This document shows positions 34,183 through 42,857 of a DNA stretch of 64,000 nucleotides, one piece after another (the stretch's first letter is position 1; every line of letters starts with the position of its first letter). The notes under the pieces were generated by a model. The model was given only the letters and a program-made list of their open reading frames with translations. It did no database searches and was not told where the DNA came from. This stretch comes from Candidatus Intricatilinea gracilis (GTDB taxonomy: Bacteria > Pseudomonadota > Gammaproteobacteria > Burkholderiales > Burkholderiaceae_C): assembly GCA_016702605.1 (NCBI GenBank), contig JADJDQ010000002.1, positions 62,001 to 126,000 of the forward strand, read 5' to 3'. A program made the translations under genes and the position numbers.

Positions 34183-36141
34183 TCAGCTCTTGGCGTCGGC
34201 GGTCTTCTGGCCGATGCGGAAGATCACGAACTCGGCCGGCTTGACCACCGCCACACCGATCAGGCAGATGAGCCGACCGTTGTCCAGGTCGTTCTGCGTC
34301 ATGGTCGTGCGGTCGCAGCGCACGAAGTAGCCTTCCTCGGGCTTGCTGCCCAGCAGCGCGCCGTTGCGCCACTCGTTGTAGAGGAAGTCCGAGATCGTGC
34401 CGCGCACGTTGGCCCACAACATCTCGCCGTTGGGCTCGAACACCGCCCACTGCGTGCCGCGGTCGATCGACGCACCGAGGTAGTTGAAGTAGCGCCGCAC
34501 GTTGAGGTACTTCCACTCGGGGTCGCTCGAGATCGTGCGGGCACCCCAGACGCGAAAGCCCCGGCCGTTGAGCAGACGCAGGCAGTTCACACCGATGGGG
34601 TTGAGCAACTCCTGCTGGCCGAAGTTGACCGACGGTTCGAAGCGCAGCGCACCGCGCACCACCTCGTTGGCCGGCGCCTTGTGCACGCCGCGTTCGATGT
34701 CGTTGCGGGCATAGATGCCACAGACGAAGCCCGACGGCGGCAGCGCAATCTCGGCCGGCTGGATGCTGTTGGGCCCAGCCAGCGGGTTGGCTGCGACGAC
34801 CCAGGGGTAATACAAGGCACCGCGGGTCGAGTCGACCAGGCCACGCAGCTCGCGCATCTCGCCCGGCGTGACGTCGGGTGGTGAATCGAGCACGGCCATG
34901 CGGTAACGCCGCGGGTCGGCCACATGGGTGAGCAAGGCGTCCTGGATCGCCCGGTAGGTCGAGCCGTTGTTGACGTCGGCAAAGGCCGAATACCCCGGCG
35001 CGGCGACGATGGACACATCGTCAAGCCCGACCAGGATGCCCAGCGCGTCGGCGTATTCGTTGGAATCGGGAGCCGAGCCGTCGCTGCCGCCGCTGAGCGT
35101 GAAGGTCTTGCTCGGCTCGGCGCCACTGACCAGGCTGCCGCCACCCAGGCCGGCGAGCAATTCACTCGACGTAGCCGCCGCGCCCGAGAACTTGAGCGCG
35201 ATGGGCTGCACCAGCTGGTCGGTACGTTTGGCCGGCGTGGCAGCCAGGCGGGTGCCGATGTATTGCGGGTGTTCTGCCCCCAGCGTGAGGCCTTCGAAGG
35301 TGGTGCGTTCACCCGACGCAGTGGCCACCGTGACGTCGAAGGTAAGCGCCACGGCGGTGAACTGGGCGGCGTCGAAGTCGGCGGGCAGCGCACTGATGGT
35401 CGGCGCGGCCGGGGCCGCCGGCGCTGCGGGTGCAGCCGGGGCAGCGGGCGCCGCAGGTGCGGCCGGAGCTGCGGGTGCTGCAGGCGCTGCCGCCCCGCCG
35501 TTCCTGGACCAGGCGCCGGCCGACTTGGTCCAGATGCCTTGCTCGGTAGCGGCGCTGTCCTTCAGGTGGATACGCACCACCGTGCCGTCGGGCGCTATCT
35601 CGAGGCCCTTCTTGCCGACGGGGGTGCCGACCTGGCTCACCGTGATGACGGCCTTGTTGTAATGGGTGCCGGCAAACCGCGCCTCGAACCAGGCGCGTGG
35701 CAACACGGCGGCGGCCGGCGCTGCCGGAGCGGCTGGCGCCGCTGGCGCGGCCGGTGCCGCGGGTGCCGCTGGGGCCGCCGGCGCTGCGGCAGCCGCCGCA
35801 ATCACCGGTGTGCCCGAGGCCGTGGCCACCAGTGCGTCACTCGTGAGTGCCCGCACCACATAGAGCCGCCCGCCGCCGTTGTTGAAGAAGGCCTGCGCCG
35901 CATGCGCCACGTAGTTGCGGTTGTGCACCGCATTCGTGTCACCGTCGAAGGCCAGGTCCTCGACGCCGCCGTAGGTGCGTTCGAAGTCGGCAAAACTGGT
36001 GAGCAGTTCGGGCGACACACCACTCGGACCCTTGCGGGTGGGCCCGGCGAAGGCGCAGGTGCTGGTGCCCACACCTTCGATGGATTTGGACCGGAAGCTG
36101 ACTTCCTCGACGTAGACGCCTGGTGCTAGATATTCGGGCAC
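34183..36141 (-). CDS. eCIS main contractile sheath protein with inserted domain (652 aa)
   Basis: The N-terminus MPEYLAPGVYVEEV and the C-terminus (VNVRRYFNYLGASID, YFVRCDRTTMTQNDLDNGRL, FVIFRI) are hallmark phage sheath sequences. Between them, residues 115-145 and 217-247 are nearly pure Ala-Ala-Pro repeats. They bracket an insert of about 70 residues (WFEARFAGTHYNKAVITV, DGTVVRIHLKD) with beta character. Sheath proteins of Afp/PVC are usually about 350-450 residues, so this one is enlarged. The start is GTG 36141 with AGGAG upstream. The insert is expected to lie on the outer surface of the sheath; this is inference from sheath topology. Confidence 0.92.
   Translation of the reverse strand: MPEYLAPGVYVEEVSFRSKSIEGVGTSTCAFAGPTRKGPSGVSPELLTSFADFERTYGGVEDLAFDGDTNAVHNRNYVAHAAQAFFNNGGGRLYVVRALTSDALVATASGTPVIAAAAAAPAAPAAPAAPAAPAAPAAPAAPAAAVLPRAWFEARFAGTHYNKAVITVSQVGTPVGKKGLEIAPDGTVVRIHLKDSAATEQGIWTKSAGAWSRNGGAAAPAAPAAPAAPAAPAAPAAPAAPAAPAAPTISALPADFDAAQFTAVALTFDVTVATASGERTTFEGLTLGAEHPQYIGTRLAATPAKRTDQLVQPIALKFSGAAATSSELLAGLGGGSLVSGAEPSKTFTLSGGSDGSAPDSNEYADALGILVGLDDVSIVAAPGYSAFADVNNGSTYRAIQDALLTHVADPRRYRMAVLDSPPDVTPGEMRELRGLVDSTRGALYYPWVVAANPLAGPNSIQPAEIALPPSGFVCGIYARNDIERGVHKAPANEVVRGALRFEPSVNFGQQELLNPIGVNCLRLLNGRGFRVWGARTISSDPEWKYLNVRRYFNYLGASIDRGTQWAVFEPNGEMLWANVRGTISDFLYNEWRNGALLGSKPEEGYFVRCDRTTMTQNDLDNGRLICLIGVAVVKPAEFVIFRIGQKTADAKS
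35401..35493 (-). repeat. Ala-Ala-Pro coding repeat 2 in the sheath gene
   Basis: About ten imperfect 9-base units (coding Ala-Ala-Pro) form a GC-rich, slippage-prone tract on the C-terminal side of the inserted sheath domain. Confidence 0.85.
35707..35799 (-). repeat. Ala-Ala-Pro coding repeat 1 in the sheath gene
   Basis: About eight to ten imperfect 9-base units encode the N-terminal linker of the inserted sheath domain. Codon choice varies between units, so the tract is not a recent single-unit expansion. Confidence 0.85.
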
Positions 36142-36180
36142 GATTCGACTCCTTGCTGGGTACGCACAAACTGCCGACGG

Positions 36181-36969
36181 CTACGGCCATCTCACCTTTT
36201 CGACACGGCGCCGGCTGGCGCCGGACGACATCAACTGATCGCCGAGGTTCACCACCGACACATCGGCATGGCCCGCCTGTCGGCGCTGCTGGATGAGCCT
36301 GGGGTCGGGTACGGGCAGCGTCGCGCTGCCTTCAGGTCGCACGACCTGTTTGTCAAGCACCAGGCGCACATTGACCCTGAAGTCGCGTGTCAGCCCGGCC
36401 GGGCCCGCGTCGGGCAGCAGCGGCGGCGCACTGTCGATGACGACAAGCGCCTCACCGTGCCCATCGGTCAGCGTGCGGCGCGTTGCCAGGCCGGCGACCG
36501 CCGGATTGGCGTCGACCAGCACATTGGCAAGACCGACCTCGGGATTGCTGCCGGTCACGACAACCTTGAGCCGCAGCACCGCCCACGAGGCGCGCACTGT
36601 GAAACCGGCCGCTGGCATCAGGCGGATCTGCACCGGCACCAGCGCGTTGTCTTCGTCGGCCACCGGTGCACCCGGCGCTGGCAACAACCGCGGCAAGGCG
36701 AGTGTGAAAGCCTGCGGCAGGTAGCGCTGCCCGGGGTCGGACACGCTCACCGGATGGTTGGCACGCGCCGGTCGGGTCGGCGGGTTGTCGAACGCGCGGG
36801 TGTAGGCGTCGGCGCCGTCGAGCTCGCGGATCACATGCAGGCCACTGTGGTTGCGTACCAGGCGCATGCCGGGGGCGTCGATGCGCAAAGGCGTCGACAC
36901 CCGTGCGCCGGTGAGGTCGTCGACGAACTCGATGGCACCGAAGACTCGGCGTTCGATCACCTCGGTCAT
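36181..36969 (-). CDS. Beta-rich eCIS-associated protein (262 aa)
   Basis: ATG 36969 starts MTEVIERRVFGAIEFVDDLTG. The sequence alternates polar and hydrophobic residues with many Val, Leu and Pro, as in carboxypeptidase-regulatory or Ig-like folds. It has VPVQIRLMP, LRLKVVVTGSNPEVGLANV and RTLTDGHGEALVVI, the last being a typical T-D-x-x-G-x-A turn of such domains. It lies between the cap and sheath genes. It may be a tail-terminal or fibre-like component; the precise role is unknown. Confidence 0.7.
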   Translation of the reverse strand: MTEVIERRVFGAIEFVDDLTGARVSTPLRIDAPGMRLVRNHSGLHVIRELDGADAYTRAFDNPPTRPARANHPVSVSDPGQRYLPQAFTLALPRLLPAPGAPVADEDNALVPVQIRLMPAAGFTVRASWAVLRLKVVVTGSNPEVGLANVLVDANPAVAGLATRRTLTDGHGEALVVIDSAPPLLPDAGPAGLTRDFRVNVRLVLDKQVVRPEGSATLPVPDPRLIQQRRQAGHADVSVVNLGDQLMSSGASRRRVEKVRWP

Positions 36970-36982
36970 GGCCGGCCCCGCT

Positions 36983-37582
36983 TCATGGCGTGCCCTCGGC
37001 CACCGAGGCAACATCGTCTTCGAGTGTCAGGCGGGTGGCGACCACCGGCGCGGCGGCCGGCTGGGCATCCAGGTCGAGCATGATGTTGCGCGCCACGTAG
37101 CCCAGCGACGGGCGCAGCGGCGGCACCAGCACCTGCCAGAGTTTGCTGAGGTCGTCGAGGGTGAGGTCCTCGGGCACCAGCGACACCAGGTCACCCGCGC
37201 CGAAGCCACCGATGTCGGCAAACACGCTGCGGTCCAGCACCGGGCGCTGATGCAGTTCACGCATGGTCCAGGCCAGCAGGCTTTGTTCGCGCAGCGCACT
37301 GTCGGCCCACACGGTGATCAGCAGGTGGATGTTCACCGTCAGCGGCACGGGTTTGCCAGCGGGCAAGGTGGCGGGTGGGCGGTTGCGCTGATGTTCGTTG
37401 TGCGTGATGCGGTACAGCAGCAGCGTGACCTTGGTGTCCTGGCCGGTGAGTTTCTTGAGGTCGGAGATGCCCTGCGGCTCGAACTTGCAGGTCACCCCCT
37501 GCACCGGACGCAGCTGGTACGAACGCGACAACACCTGCGCCAGCCCGCTGGTGATGGCATGGATCGCGCTGACGCTGGCCAT
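36983..37582 (-). CDS. eCIS cap/sheath terminator, DUF4255 (Afp16-like, 199 aa)
   Basis: The start MASVSAIHAITSGLAQVL and VTCKFEPQGISDLKK are followed by VTLLLYRITHNEHQRN and LTVNIHLLITVWADSA. These are characteristic of the DUF4255/Pvc16 N-terminal family, which caps the distal end of the tube and sheath. The end TRLTLEDD is less conserved. ATG 37582 overlaps the upstream stop (TGATG), so it is translationally coupled to the first small gene. Confidence 0.92.
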   Translation of the reverse strand: MASVSAIHAITSGLAQVLSRSYQLRPVQGVTCKFEPQGISDLKKLTGQDTKVTLLLYRITHNEHQRNRPPATLPAGKPVPLTVNIHLLITVWADSALREQSLLAWTMRELHQRPVLDRSVFADIGGFGAGDLVSLVPEDLTLDDLSKLWQVLVPPLRPSLGYVARNIMLDLDAQPAAAPVVATRLTLEDDVASVAEGTP

Positions 37583-37938
37583 CAGTGCATCCTCGGCGGC
37601 TGACGTTTGGTGCCACCCGGCACGGGCAACACGGCCTGCGGGTTGCTGGCAAGGGCGTCGAGCCGCGCGTCGATGTCGGCCGTGCCATAGGGTGTGGCAC
37701 CCGGCGCCACATCGGCGCGGCGATAACGGATGCGCCCGTCGGCGGCGTGGATGGCTTCGACGACACCACAGGCGCGCATCCAGCGCAGCGCGGTCTCGAC
37801 CACGGCCACCGGCACGGACGACGACGAGACACCCGTGATCCACCAGTGCGCGATGCCTTCGGACGTGTCGCACGCGTCCGGATGCTTGCGCAAGTAGATC
37901 GAGAGTTGCTGCACGATGGCCTGGACGTCTGGAGTCAT
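37582..37938 (-). CDS. Small winged-helix-like protein, first gene of eCIS operon
   Basis: The frame MTPDVQAIVQQLSIYLRKHPDACDTSEGIAHWW followed by VVETALRWMRACGVVEAI looks like a small helical/winged-helix protein (118 aa). I know no named family. ATG 37938 is preferred, although no good ribosome site is seen; a TTG 69 bases upstream would add 23 residues. As leader gene coupled to the cap gene it could be a regulator or an assembly factor. Confidence 0.65.
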   Translation of the reverse strand: MTPDVQAIVQQLSIYLRKHPDACDTSEGIAHWWITGVSSSSVPVAVVETALRWMRACGVVEAIHAADGRIRYRRADVAPGATPYGTADIDARLDALASNPQAVLPVPGGTKRQPPRMH

Positions 37939-38124
37939 GGGGAGCCGCCCCACGCGAGTGGTACTCCAGATGCGCAAGGCCGGTGCCAGCGTCGATGTCG
38001 CAGTCAAGTGCCTGTTTTTGCAGGACTTTCAGTTCGGGCGAGGGACCACGGCGCAGACTTTTTTGTCCACGTGGTCACCCTGCCGCCGGGCCACGCCCGG
38101 ATGGACAGCTCGCCGCACCGATGA

Positions 38125-38136
38125 GACAAATTTGTC
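38125..38136. promoter_or_regulatory. Perfect palindrome upstream of the eCIS operon
   Basis: GACAAATTTGTC is a perfect 12-base palindrome 190 bases before the first eCIS start codon and 26 bases beyond the TRAP permease stop. It may be an operator for the eCIS promoter. Confidence 0.35.
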
Positions 38137-38161
38137 CTGGTGTTATCCCGCGGACTGAAGC

Positions 38162-39463
38162 TCACCAGCCGATCATCCTGGGCAGCCACAGCGCGATCTG
38201 CGGATAGAAGAACAGCAGCGCCAGCGTCAGGCCCTGCATGCATACAAAGGGCACGACGCCGCGGTAGATGTCCTTGATGGTCACCTCGGGCGGTGCCACA
38301 CCCTTCAGGTAGAACAGCGCCCAACCGAACGGCGGCGTCAGGAACGACGATTGCAGGTTCAGCGTGATCAGCATGGCCAGCCAGATCGGGTCGACCCCCT
38401 GGGCCAGCAGCACCGGCAGGAACAGCGGCACGGCGATGTAGCTGATCTCGATCCACTCGATGAAGAAACCGAGCACGAAGATCAGCGCCATCATGAACCA
38501 GATGTCGCTGTTCACGCCGCCCGGCAGCCACTCGAACATGCGTGTGATGAGATCCTCGCCGTGCAGGCCCCGAAACGCCAGCGCGAACACCTGCGCCGTC
38601 ATGAGGATGAACATCATCATCGCGGTGATCTTGCTGGTCTCGAGCGCCACGGCCTTGAGCATCGGCAGCCGCAAACGCCCGGCGGCCAGGGTGATCAGCA
38701 CCGACCCCACCGCACCCATCGACGCCGCTTCGGTCGGCGCGGCCACGCCACCCACGATCGACCCCAGCACCGCCACCACCAGCAGGATGGGCGGCACCAC
38801 CACCTTCCAGAACCGCACCCACAGCTGGCTTCGGCTGACCTGGCTGCGCTCGGCAAGCGGGATGGCCGGCATCAGCTCGGGCCGCAGCCAGCCGCGCACC
38901 AGCAGGTAGACGATGTACACCGAAGCCAGCAGCAGGCCCGGGCCGACGGCTGCGGCGAACAAGGTGCCGACCGACAACTGCATGATGTCCGACAGCAGGA
39001 TGAGAATCAGGCTGGGCGGAATGATCTGCCCCAGCGTGCCCGAGGCGCAGATGGCGCCGCAGGCCAGGCCCTTGTCGTAACCACGGCGCACGAGTGTGGG
39101 CAAGGTCAGCAGGCCGAGCGTGATGACGGTGGCGCCGACGATGCCGGTGGTGGCACCCATCAACACACCGAACAGGATGATGCCCACCCCCATGCCGCCG
39201 CTCACACCCCCGGCGATGTGGCCCATCACGTCGAGCAGATCGTCGGCCAGGCGCGACTTCTCGAGCATCACACCCATGAAGACGAACAGCGGGATCGCCA
39301 TCCACTGATACCCGGCGACGATGCCGTAGAAACGCGCCGGCAGCAAGTTGAACAGGCCGTCGCCAAAACCCAGCCAGCCGAACACGAAACCCACCGTGGC
39401 CAACGTGATCGCCACCGGCACGCCCAGCATCAGCAAGGCGAAGAAGCCCGCCAGCATCAGCAA
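38162..39463 (-). CDS. dctM: TRAP transporter large permease (DctM)
   Basis: A hydrophobic 433-residue protein with about 12 membrane helices. Family landmarks are LLMLGVPVAITL at the start, IPLFVFMGVMLEKS, CAICASGTLGQIIPPS-like motifs (here GAICASGTLGQIIPPS), VAAPTEAASMGAVG and NLQSSFLTPPFGWALFYLKG. It forms the transport channel driven by the ion gradient. The start is unclear: TTG 39463 or ATG 39457, both just after the DctQ stop in the same frame. The three TRAP genes form one operon read toward the eCIS. Confidence 0.95.
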   Translation of the reverse strand: MLMLAGFFALLMLGVPVAITLATVGFVFGWLGFGDGLFNLLPARFYGIVAGYQWMAIPLFVFMGVMLEKSRLADDLLDVMGHIAGGVSGGMGVGIILFGVLMGATTGIVGATVITLGLLTLPTLVRRGYDKGLACGAICASGTLGQIIPPSLILILLSDIMQLSVGTLFAAAVGPGLLLASVYIVYLLVRGWLRPELMPAIPLAERSQVSRSQLWVRFWKVVVPPILLVVAVLGSIVGGVAAPTEAASMGAVGSVLITLAAGRLRLPMLKAVALETSKITAMMMFILMTAQVFALAFRGLHGEDLITRMFEWLPGGVNSDIWFMMALIFVLGFFIEWIEISYIAVPLFLPVLLAQGVDPIWLAMLITLNLQSSFLTPPFGWALFYLKGVAPPEVTIKDIYRGVVPFVCMQGLTLALLFFYPQIALWLPRMIGW

Positions 39464-39478
39464 GGCGTAGGTCTGCGC

Positions 39479-40024
39479 TCAAACATGGGGCGCCTCCGAG
39501 GTCGACCCATCCGGCACCGCAGGCGAGCCAGTCCGGGTCGACGCCTTGGACACCAGCAGGCGCAGCAAGGCGCCCACACTCTGCAGCGTCAGCAGGCCGT
39601 AGCCCAGCGGGATGAGCGACTTCACCGCCCAGCGATAAGGGATGCCGCCCGGGTCGGGCGATCGTTCGCCGATGGCCCAGGCCTGGCCCACATAGGCGAG
39701 CGACAGCTTGAAGAACAACACCGCCACGGCGATGGTGAGCAAACCCGACAACACATCGACCGCGAACTTGGTGCGCGCCGAGTAGCCGGCGTAGAACACG
39801 TCGACCCGCACGTTGTCGCCGCGCTGCAACGCGTAACTCATGCCAAACAGGATCAGGGCGGCCAGCAGATGCCACTCGAGTTCCTGCGCCCAGACCGAGC
39901 CCAGGCTCATCGAATACCGCAGCAGCACGTTGACCGCGACCAGGCAAATCATCACCAGCGCGATCCACACCGTGGCGTGGCCGACCGCGTCGATCAGCGC
40001 CTCGATGCGGCGCACCAGCCGCAT
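39479..40024 (-). CDS. dctQ: TRAP transporter small permease (DctQ)
   Basis: Starts MRLVRRIEALIDAVGHATVW; four hydrophobic helices follow (VWIALVMICLVAVNVLL, ELEWHLLAALILFGMSYAL, DVLSGLLTIAVAVLFF, SLIPLGYGLLTLQSVGALLRLL). The WAQELEW motif after helix 1 is the DctQ signature. It joins DctM in the membrane complex. It begins 44 bases after the DctP stop; the C-terminal tail is polar and variable. Confidence 0.93.
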   Translation of the reverse strand: MRLVRRIEALIDAVGHATVWIALVMICLVAVNVLLRYSMSLGSVWAQELEWHLLAALILFGMSYALQRGDNVRVDVFYAGYSARTKFAVDVLSGLLTIAVAVLFFKLSLAYVGQAWAIGERSPDPGGIPYRWAVKSLIPLGYGLLTLQSVGALLRLLVSKASTRTGSPAVPDGSTSEAPHV

Positions 40025-40068
40025 CACCGGGCGCGACTGATCGTGGCCGGCCGCCGCGGTGGGCGAGG

Positions 40069-41160
40069 TCAACCGCGCACCTTGATGTGGTAAGCCTCCT
40101 CGCTCACCTCGCTCCAGCGGTCGTATTGGGTCTTGAAGGCCATGTACGACTCGTGCACCTTCTTCGTCAGAGGGTCCTTGGTCACGGCCTCGGCCAACAC
40201 CTTGTCGGTCTCGCTGCGCAGGGCCTTGATCACCGCGTCGGGCAGCGGGCGCGCGATCACGCCCTGGTTCTTGATCAGGTCTTCCATCGCCTCGGAGTTG
40301 TTGCGCTGGCACCAGCCTTCGCTGATGACGTTGCAGGCCGCGGCGGCGTTCTGCACGATGGCCTGCAGATCCTTGGGCAGCTTGCCCCAGGCGGCCTTGT
40401 TGATGAGCAGTTCGGACACGGTGGCCGGCTCGTGCCAGCCGGTGGTGTAGTAGAACTTTGCTGCCTTGTGCAGGCCCAGCCGGCGGTCCTGATAGGGGCC
40501 GACGAACTCGGCCGCATCGATCACGCCGCGCTCCAGCGCCGGAAAGATCTCGCCGCCCGGCAGCACCTTCACGTCCACCCCCAGGTTGGCGTAGACCTTG
40601 CCGGCCAGGCCGGGGATACGCATCTTCAGACCCTTGAGGTCGGCGACGCTGTTGATCTCCTTCTTGAACCAGCCGGTCATCTGCACGCCGGTGTTGCCGC
40701 AGGGCATGGCGACCATGCCGAAGGGCTCGTAGACCTCGTTCCACAGATCCAGGCCACCGCCGTCGTAGAACCAGCCGTTCATGCCCTGGAAGTTCATGCC
40801 GAAGGGCACGGCGGTGAAGTACTGCGCAGCAAAGGTCTTGCCGGTCCAGAAGTAGCTGTTGGCATGGTTCATCTCGACCGTGCCGGCGCGCACCGCGTCG
40901 AAACCCTCGAAGGCCGGGATCAGTTCACCCGCGCCGAAGACCTGGATGTTGAGCCGCCCGTCCGACATCTCGCGGATGCGTTTGGCCAGGTCGGTGGCAC
41001 TGCCCGGGCCGTCCATGTAGAACGGTGCGCCCTTGGCGTAGGCGCTGGTCATCTTCCAGTTGAAGACGGCCTTGGACTGCGCACGCACCACGGCTGGCGC
41101 TGCGAGCGCAGAGCCGGCCAGGGCGGCGCCGGCCACGAAGTTGCGGCGGATCAGGGTCAT
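40069..41160 (-). CDS. dctP: TRAP periplasmic binding protein, TakP/DctP-like, TAT-exported
   Basis: The N-terminus MTLIRRNFVAGAALAGSALAAPAVVRA is a twin-arginine signal peptide, so export is likely through TAT. The body matches the DctP family: FGAGELIPAFEGFDAVRAGTVEMNHANS, GLKMRIPGLAGKVYANLGV, PALERGVIDAAEFVGPYQD and the aromatic pocket region YYTTGWHEP. These last motifs resemble TakP, a 2-oxoacid-binding TRAP protein. The ligand is probably a small organic acid, which cannot be fixed from sequence. ATG 41160 is supported by GGAG upstream. Confidence 0.93.
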   Translation of the reverse strand: MTLIRRNFVAGAALAGSALAAPAVVRAQSKAVFNWKMTSAYAKGAPFYMDGPGSATDLAKRIREMSDGRLNIQVFGAGELIPAFEGFDAVRAGTVEMNHANSYFWTGKTFAAQYFTAVPFGMNFQGMNGWFYDGGGLDLWNEVYEPFGMVAMPCGNTGVQMTGWFKKEINSVADLKGLKMRIPGLAGKVYANLGVDVKVLPGGEIFPALERGVIDAAEFVGPYQDRRLGLHKAAKFYYTTGWHEPATVSELLINKAAWGKLPKDLQAIVQNAAAACNVISEGWCQRNNSEAMEDLIKNQGVIARPLPDAVIKALRSETDKVLAEAVTKDPLTKKVHESYMAFKTQYDRWSEVSEEAYHIKVRG

Positions 41161-41384
41161 GCGGAAGTCTCCAGTTGCGGTTGAACGGATGGGCCAAGAC
41201 CGCCAGCAACACACACCGTGGTGCGGGCTGGGGCTTGACAGCCGTCAACGCAATCTGTGTGCCACGCGGAATGCCAGCCTGTATGCACCACCGGCGAGCG
41301 CGGCGCCCACTGAGGCGATTGCTGCACCGACAAACCTGCCGCAGCCCGGCACGGTGATGCGCAGAGCTGGGGCCCGGTACCGGT

Positions 41385-41639
41385 TTACTGCTTGACCGCC
41401 ACCACCCGGCCTTCGGCGTTGAGATAGACGCGGTAGTTGCTGCCGTCCTGGCAGGTGGCGATGTGGTCGTTGTCCCCCTGCCGGGTGGCGCTGACGACCT
41501 TGCCACACGGCACGCCGAGCAGCGCGATGACCGAGGTCAGATCGCGCAGCAGCGCGGCGTTGTCGGCCGCTCGAACCGGCAGGTTGGCGACGGCGCAGGC
41601 GCCGATGGCCAGGACAGAGATGAAGATGCGCAGGCTCAT
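41385..41639 (-). CDS. Small secreted protein (84 aa)
   Basis: MSLRIFISVLAIGACAVANLPVRA is a Sec signal peptide with a likely cleavage after VRA. The mature part is about 60 residues, has a Cys pair (PCGK and ATCQDG) that may form a disulphide, and contains NYRVYLNAEGRVVAVKQ. No family is recognised. It stands alone, 225 bases before the TRAP operon on the same strand. Confidence 0.7.
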   Translation of the reverse strand: MSLRIFISVLAIGACAVANLPVRAADNAALLRDLTSVIALLGVPCGKVVSATRQGDNDHIATCQDGSNYRVYLNAEGRVVAVKQ

Positions 41640-41675
41640 TGGTTACTCCATGGTGCTGGCAGGCGAGCTGGCAAG

Positions 41676-42569
41676 TCAGACCGCTGCGAACTTGCTTCGG
41701 TCGGACAAGACGCCCCAGATCGATTCGCGCGACGCCGCAATCGCCGTGGCCAGCGGCGGGTCGCCGTCCTGCAGCAGCGCCAGCACCTTGAGCACGAGCT
41801 GGTCGTACGACTGCCTGAGTTGCGCCAGGCTGGCCGCAAGGTCACCCTTGTAGAAGCTGCGGAACTTGTCCAGCAAGTCGTCGACCTGGTTCTTGAGTGT
41901 GATCTTGGTGAACACGCCGATGCCCGAGGTGGACTTGAGCCGCGTCTCGAGCGACTTGAGGTCGAGCGCGGGAGCTGCTGCCGCAGCCTGAGCCGCGCGA
42001 GGTGGCGCCGCAGCCGGTGCGGCGGGCGTGGTGGTGGCAGCTGTGTTGGTAGCGGCCGCACCTGCGACGGCTTTCGCGGTAGCGGCGGCGGTGGCGACGT
42101 TGGTGTTGGCACTGGCCTTTGTGGCGGGCCTGACCGCCGCTGGAGCAGCGGCCGTCGGAGTCACCCTGGATGGGCCGCTGGCCTTGGCCGGTGCGGCGAC
42201 AGGTGCTGCTGTTGCTGGAGCCGCGGGCGCGGCTGCCAGGCGTGGCGCGGGCGGCGCGGCAACAGAAGAGGTGGCCGGGCGTGCGGCCGGGGTCGGCACA
42301 GGTGCAGCGACACGGGCGGCGGCTGTCTCGGCAGGTGACCCGAGCGTCGCGGTCGGGGGCCTGGCGGCTGTCACCGGAGCGGGCGCCGGTTGTGCTGCTG
42401 CGGGTGGTCCGGCCGAGTTCGAGGCGGTCGACACGGGCGTCCCGGCACACGCTGAAAGCGCCATCACCATCCACACCGAACCCGCCAGGGCGACGAGCCG
42501 GGCCGCGCCGGGCTGACTCGACGCCCTCGGCTTGCGGACACCGTGTGTCGTCGGGCTGGCGGCCTTCAT
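41676..42569 (-). CDS. Lipoprotein with Pro/Ala-rich linker (297 aa)
   Basis: ATG 42569 gives a basic N-region (KPRASSQ), a hydrophobic stretch (LVALAGSVWMVMAL) and the lipobox LSAC, so the mature protein starts at Cys and is lipid-anchored. Residues 45-200 are a disordered Pro/Ala/Thr linker. The C-terminal 90 residues form a helical domain (TLKNQVDDLLDKFRSFYKGD, LRQSYDQLVLKVLALLQDGDP) with no known family. ATGA overlap with the preceding small membrane protein gene suggests coupling. A periplasm-spanning or cell-wall contact role is a guess. Confidence 0.75.
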   Translation of the reverse strand: MKAASPTTHGVRKPRASSQPGAARLVALAGSVWMVMALSACAGTPVSTASNSAGPPAAAQPAPAPVTAARPPTATLGSPAETAAARVAAPVPTPAARPATSSVAAPPAPRLAAAPAAPATAAPVAAPAKASGPSRVTPTAAAPAAVRPATKASANTNVATAAATAKAVAGAAATNTAATTTPAAPAAAPPRAAQAAAAAPALDLKSLETRLKSTSGIGVFTKITLKNQVDDLLDKFRSFYKGDLAASLAQLRQSYDQLVLKVLALLQDGDPPLATAIAASRESIWGVLSDRSKFAAV

Positions 42570-42718
42570 ATCCGCATGCCGCCGGCGCCGAACAGGCCGA
42601 CCAGCCCGATGATGATCAGGTAGATCGCCACGATGAAATTCAGCAGCTTGGGCATCACGAGGATCAGGATGCCCGCCAGCAGCGAAATCAGTGGCGTCAA
42701 GGCAAGGTTCACGTTCAC
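42566..42718 (-). CDS. Small membrane protein, DUF3096-like (50 aa)
   Basis: GTG 42718 has GGAG five bases upstream and starts MNVNLALTPLISLLAGILIL. The pattern LTPLISLLAGILILVMPKLLN and IVAIYLIIIGLVGLF matches DUF3096, a family of tiny two-helix membrane proteins. Function unknown. Its stop overlaps the lipoprotein start by four bases. Confidence 0.85.
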   Translation of the reverse strand: MNVNLALTPLISLLAGILILVMPKLLNFIVAIYLIIIGLVGLFGAGGMRI

Positions 42719-42857
42719 GGCGACTCCGGATCGACACCGTGGGCCGACGAAGCGTCGGCCTGGCACACGGATGACCAACTCAGGATCGCGGACCCGGTGC
42801 TCGGCGGCAAGCGGCCGGAGTCACAGCTGGATGTAGGCGTTTGCCTCGTCCCGCCGA

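Noticed and set aside
37999..38013. Sigma-54 -24/-12 promoter on the minus strand (AGGCACTTGACTGCG)
   Set aside because: The GG-to-GC spacing is nine instead of ten bases and the -12 part is poor.
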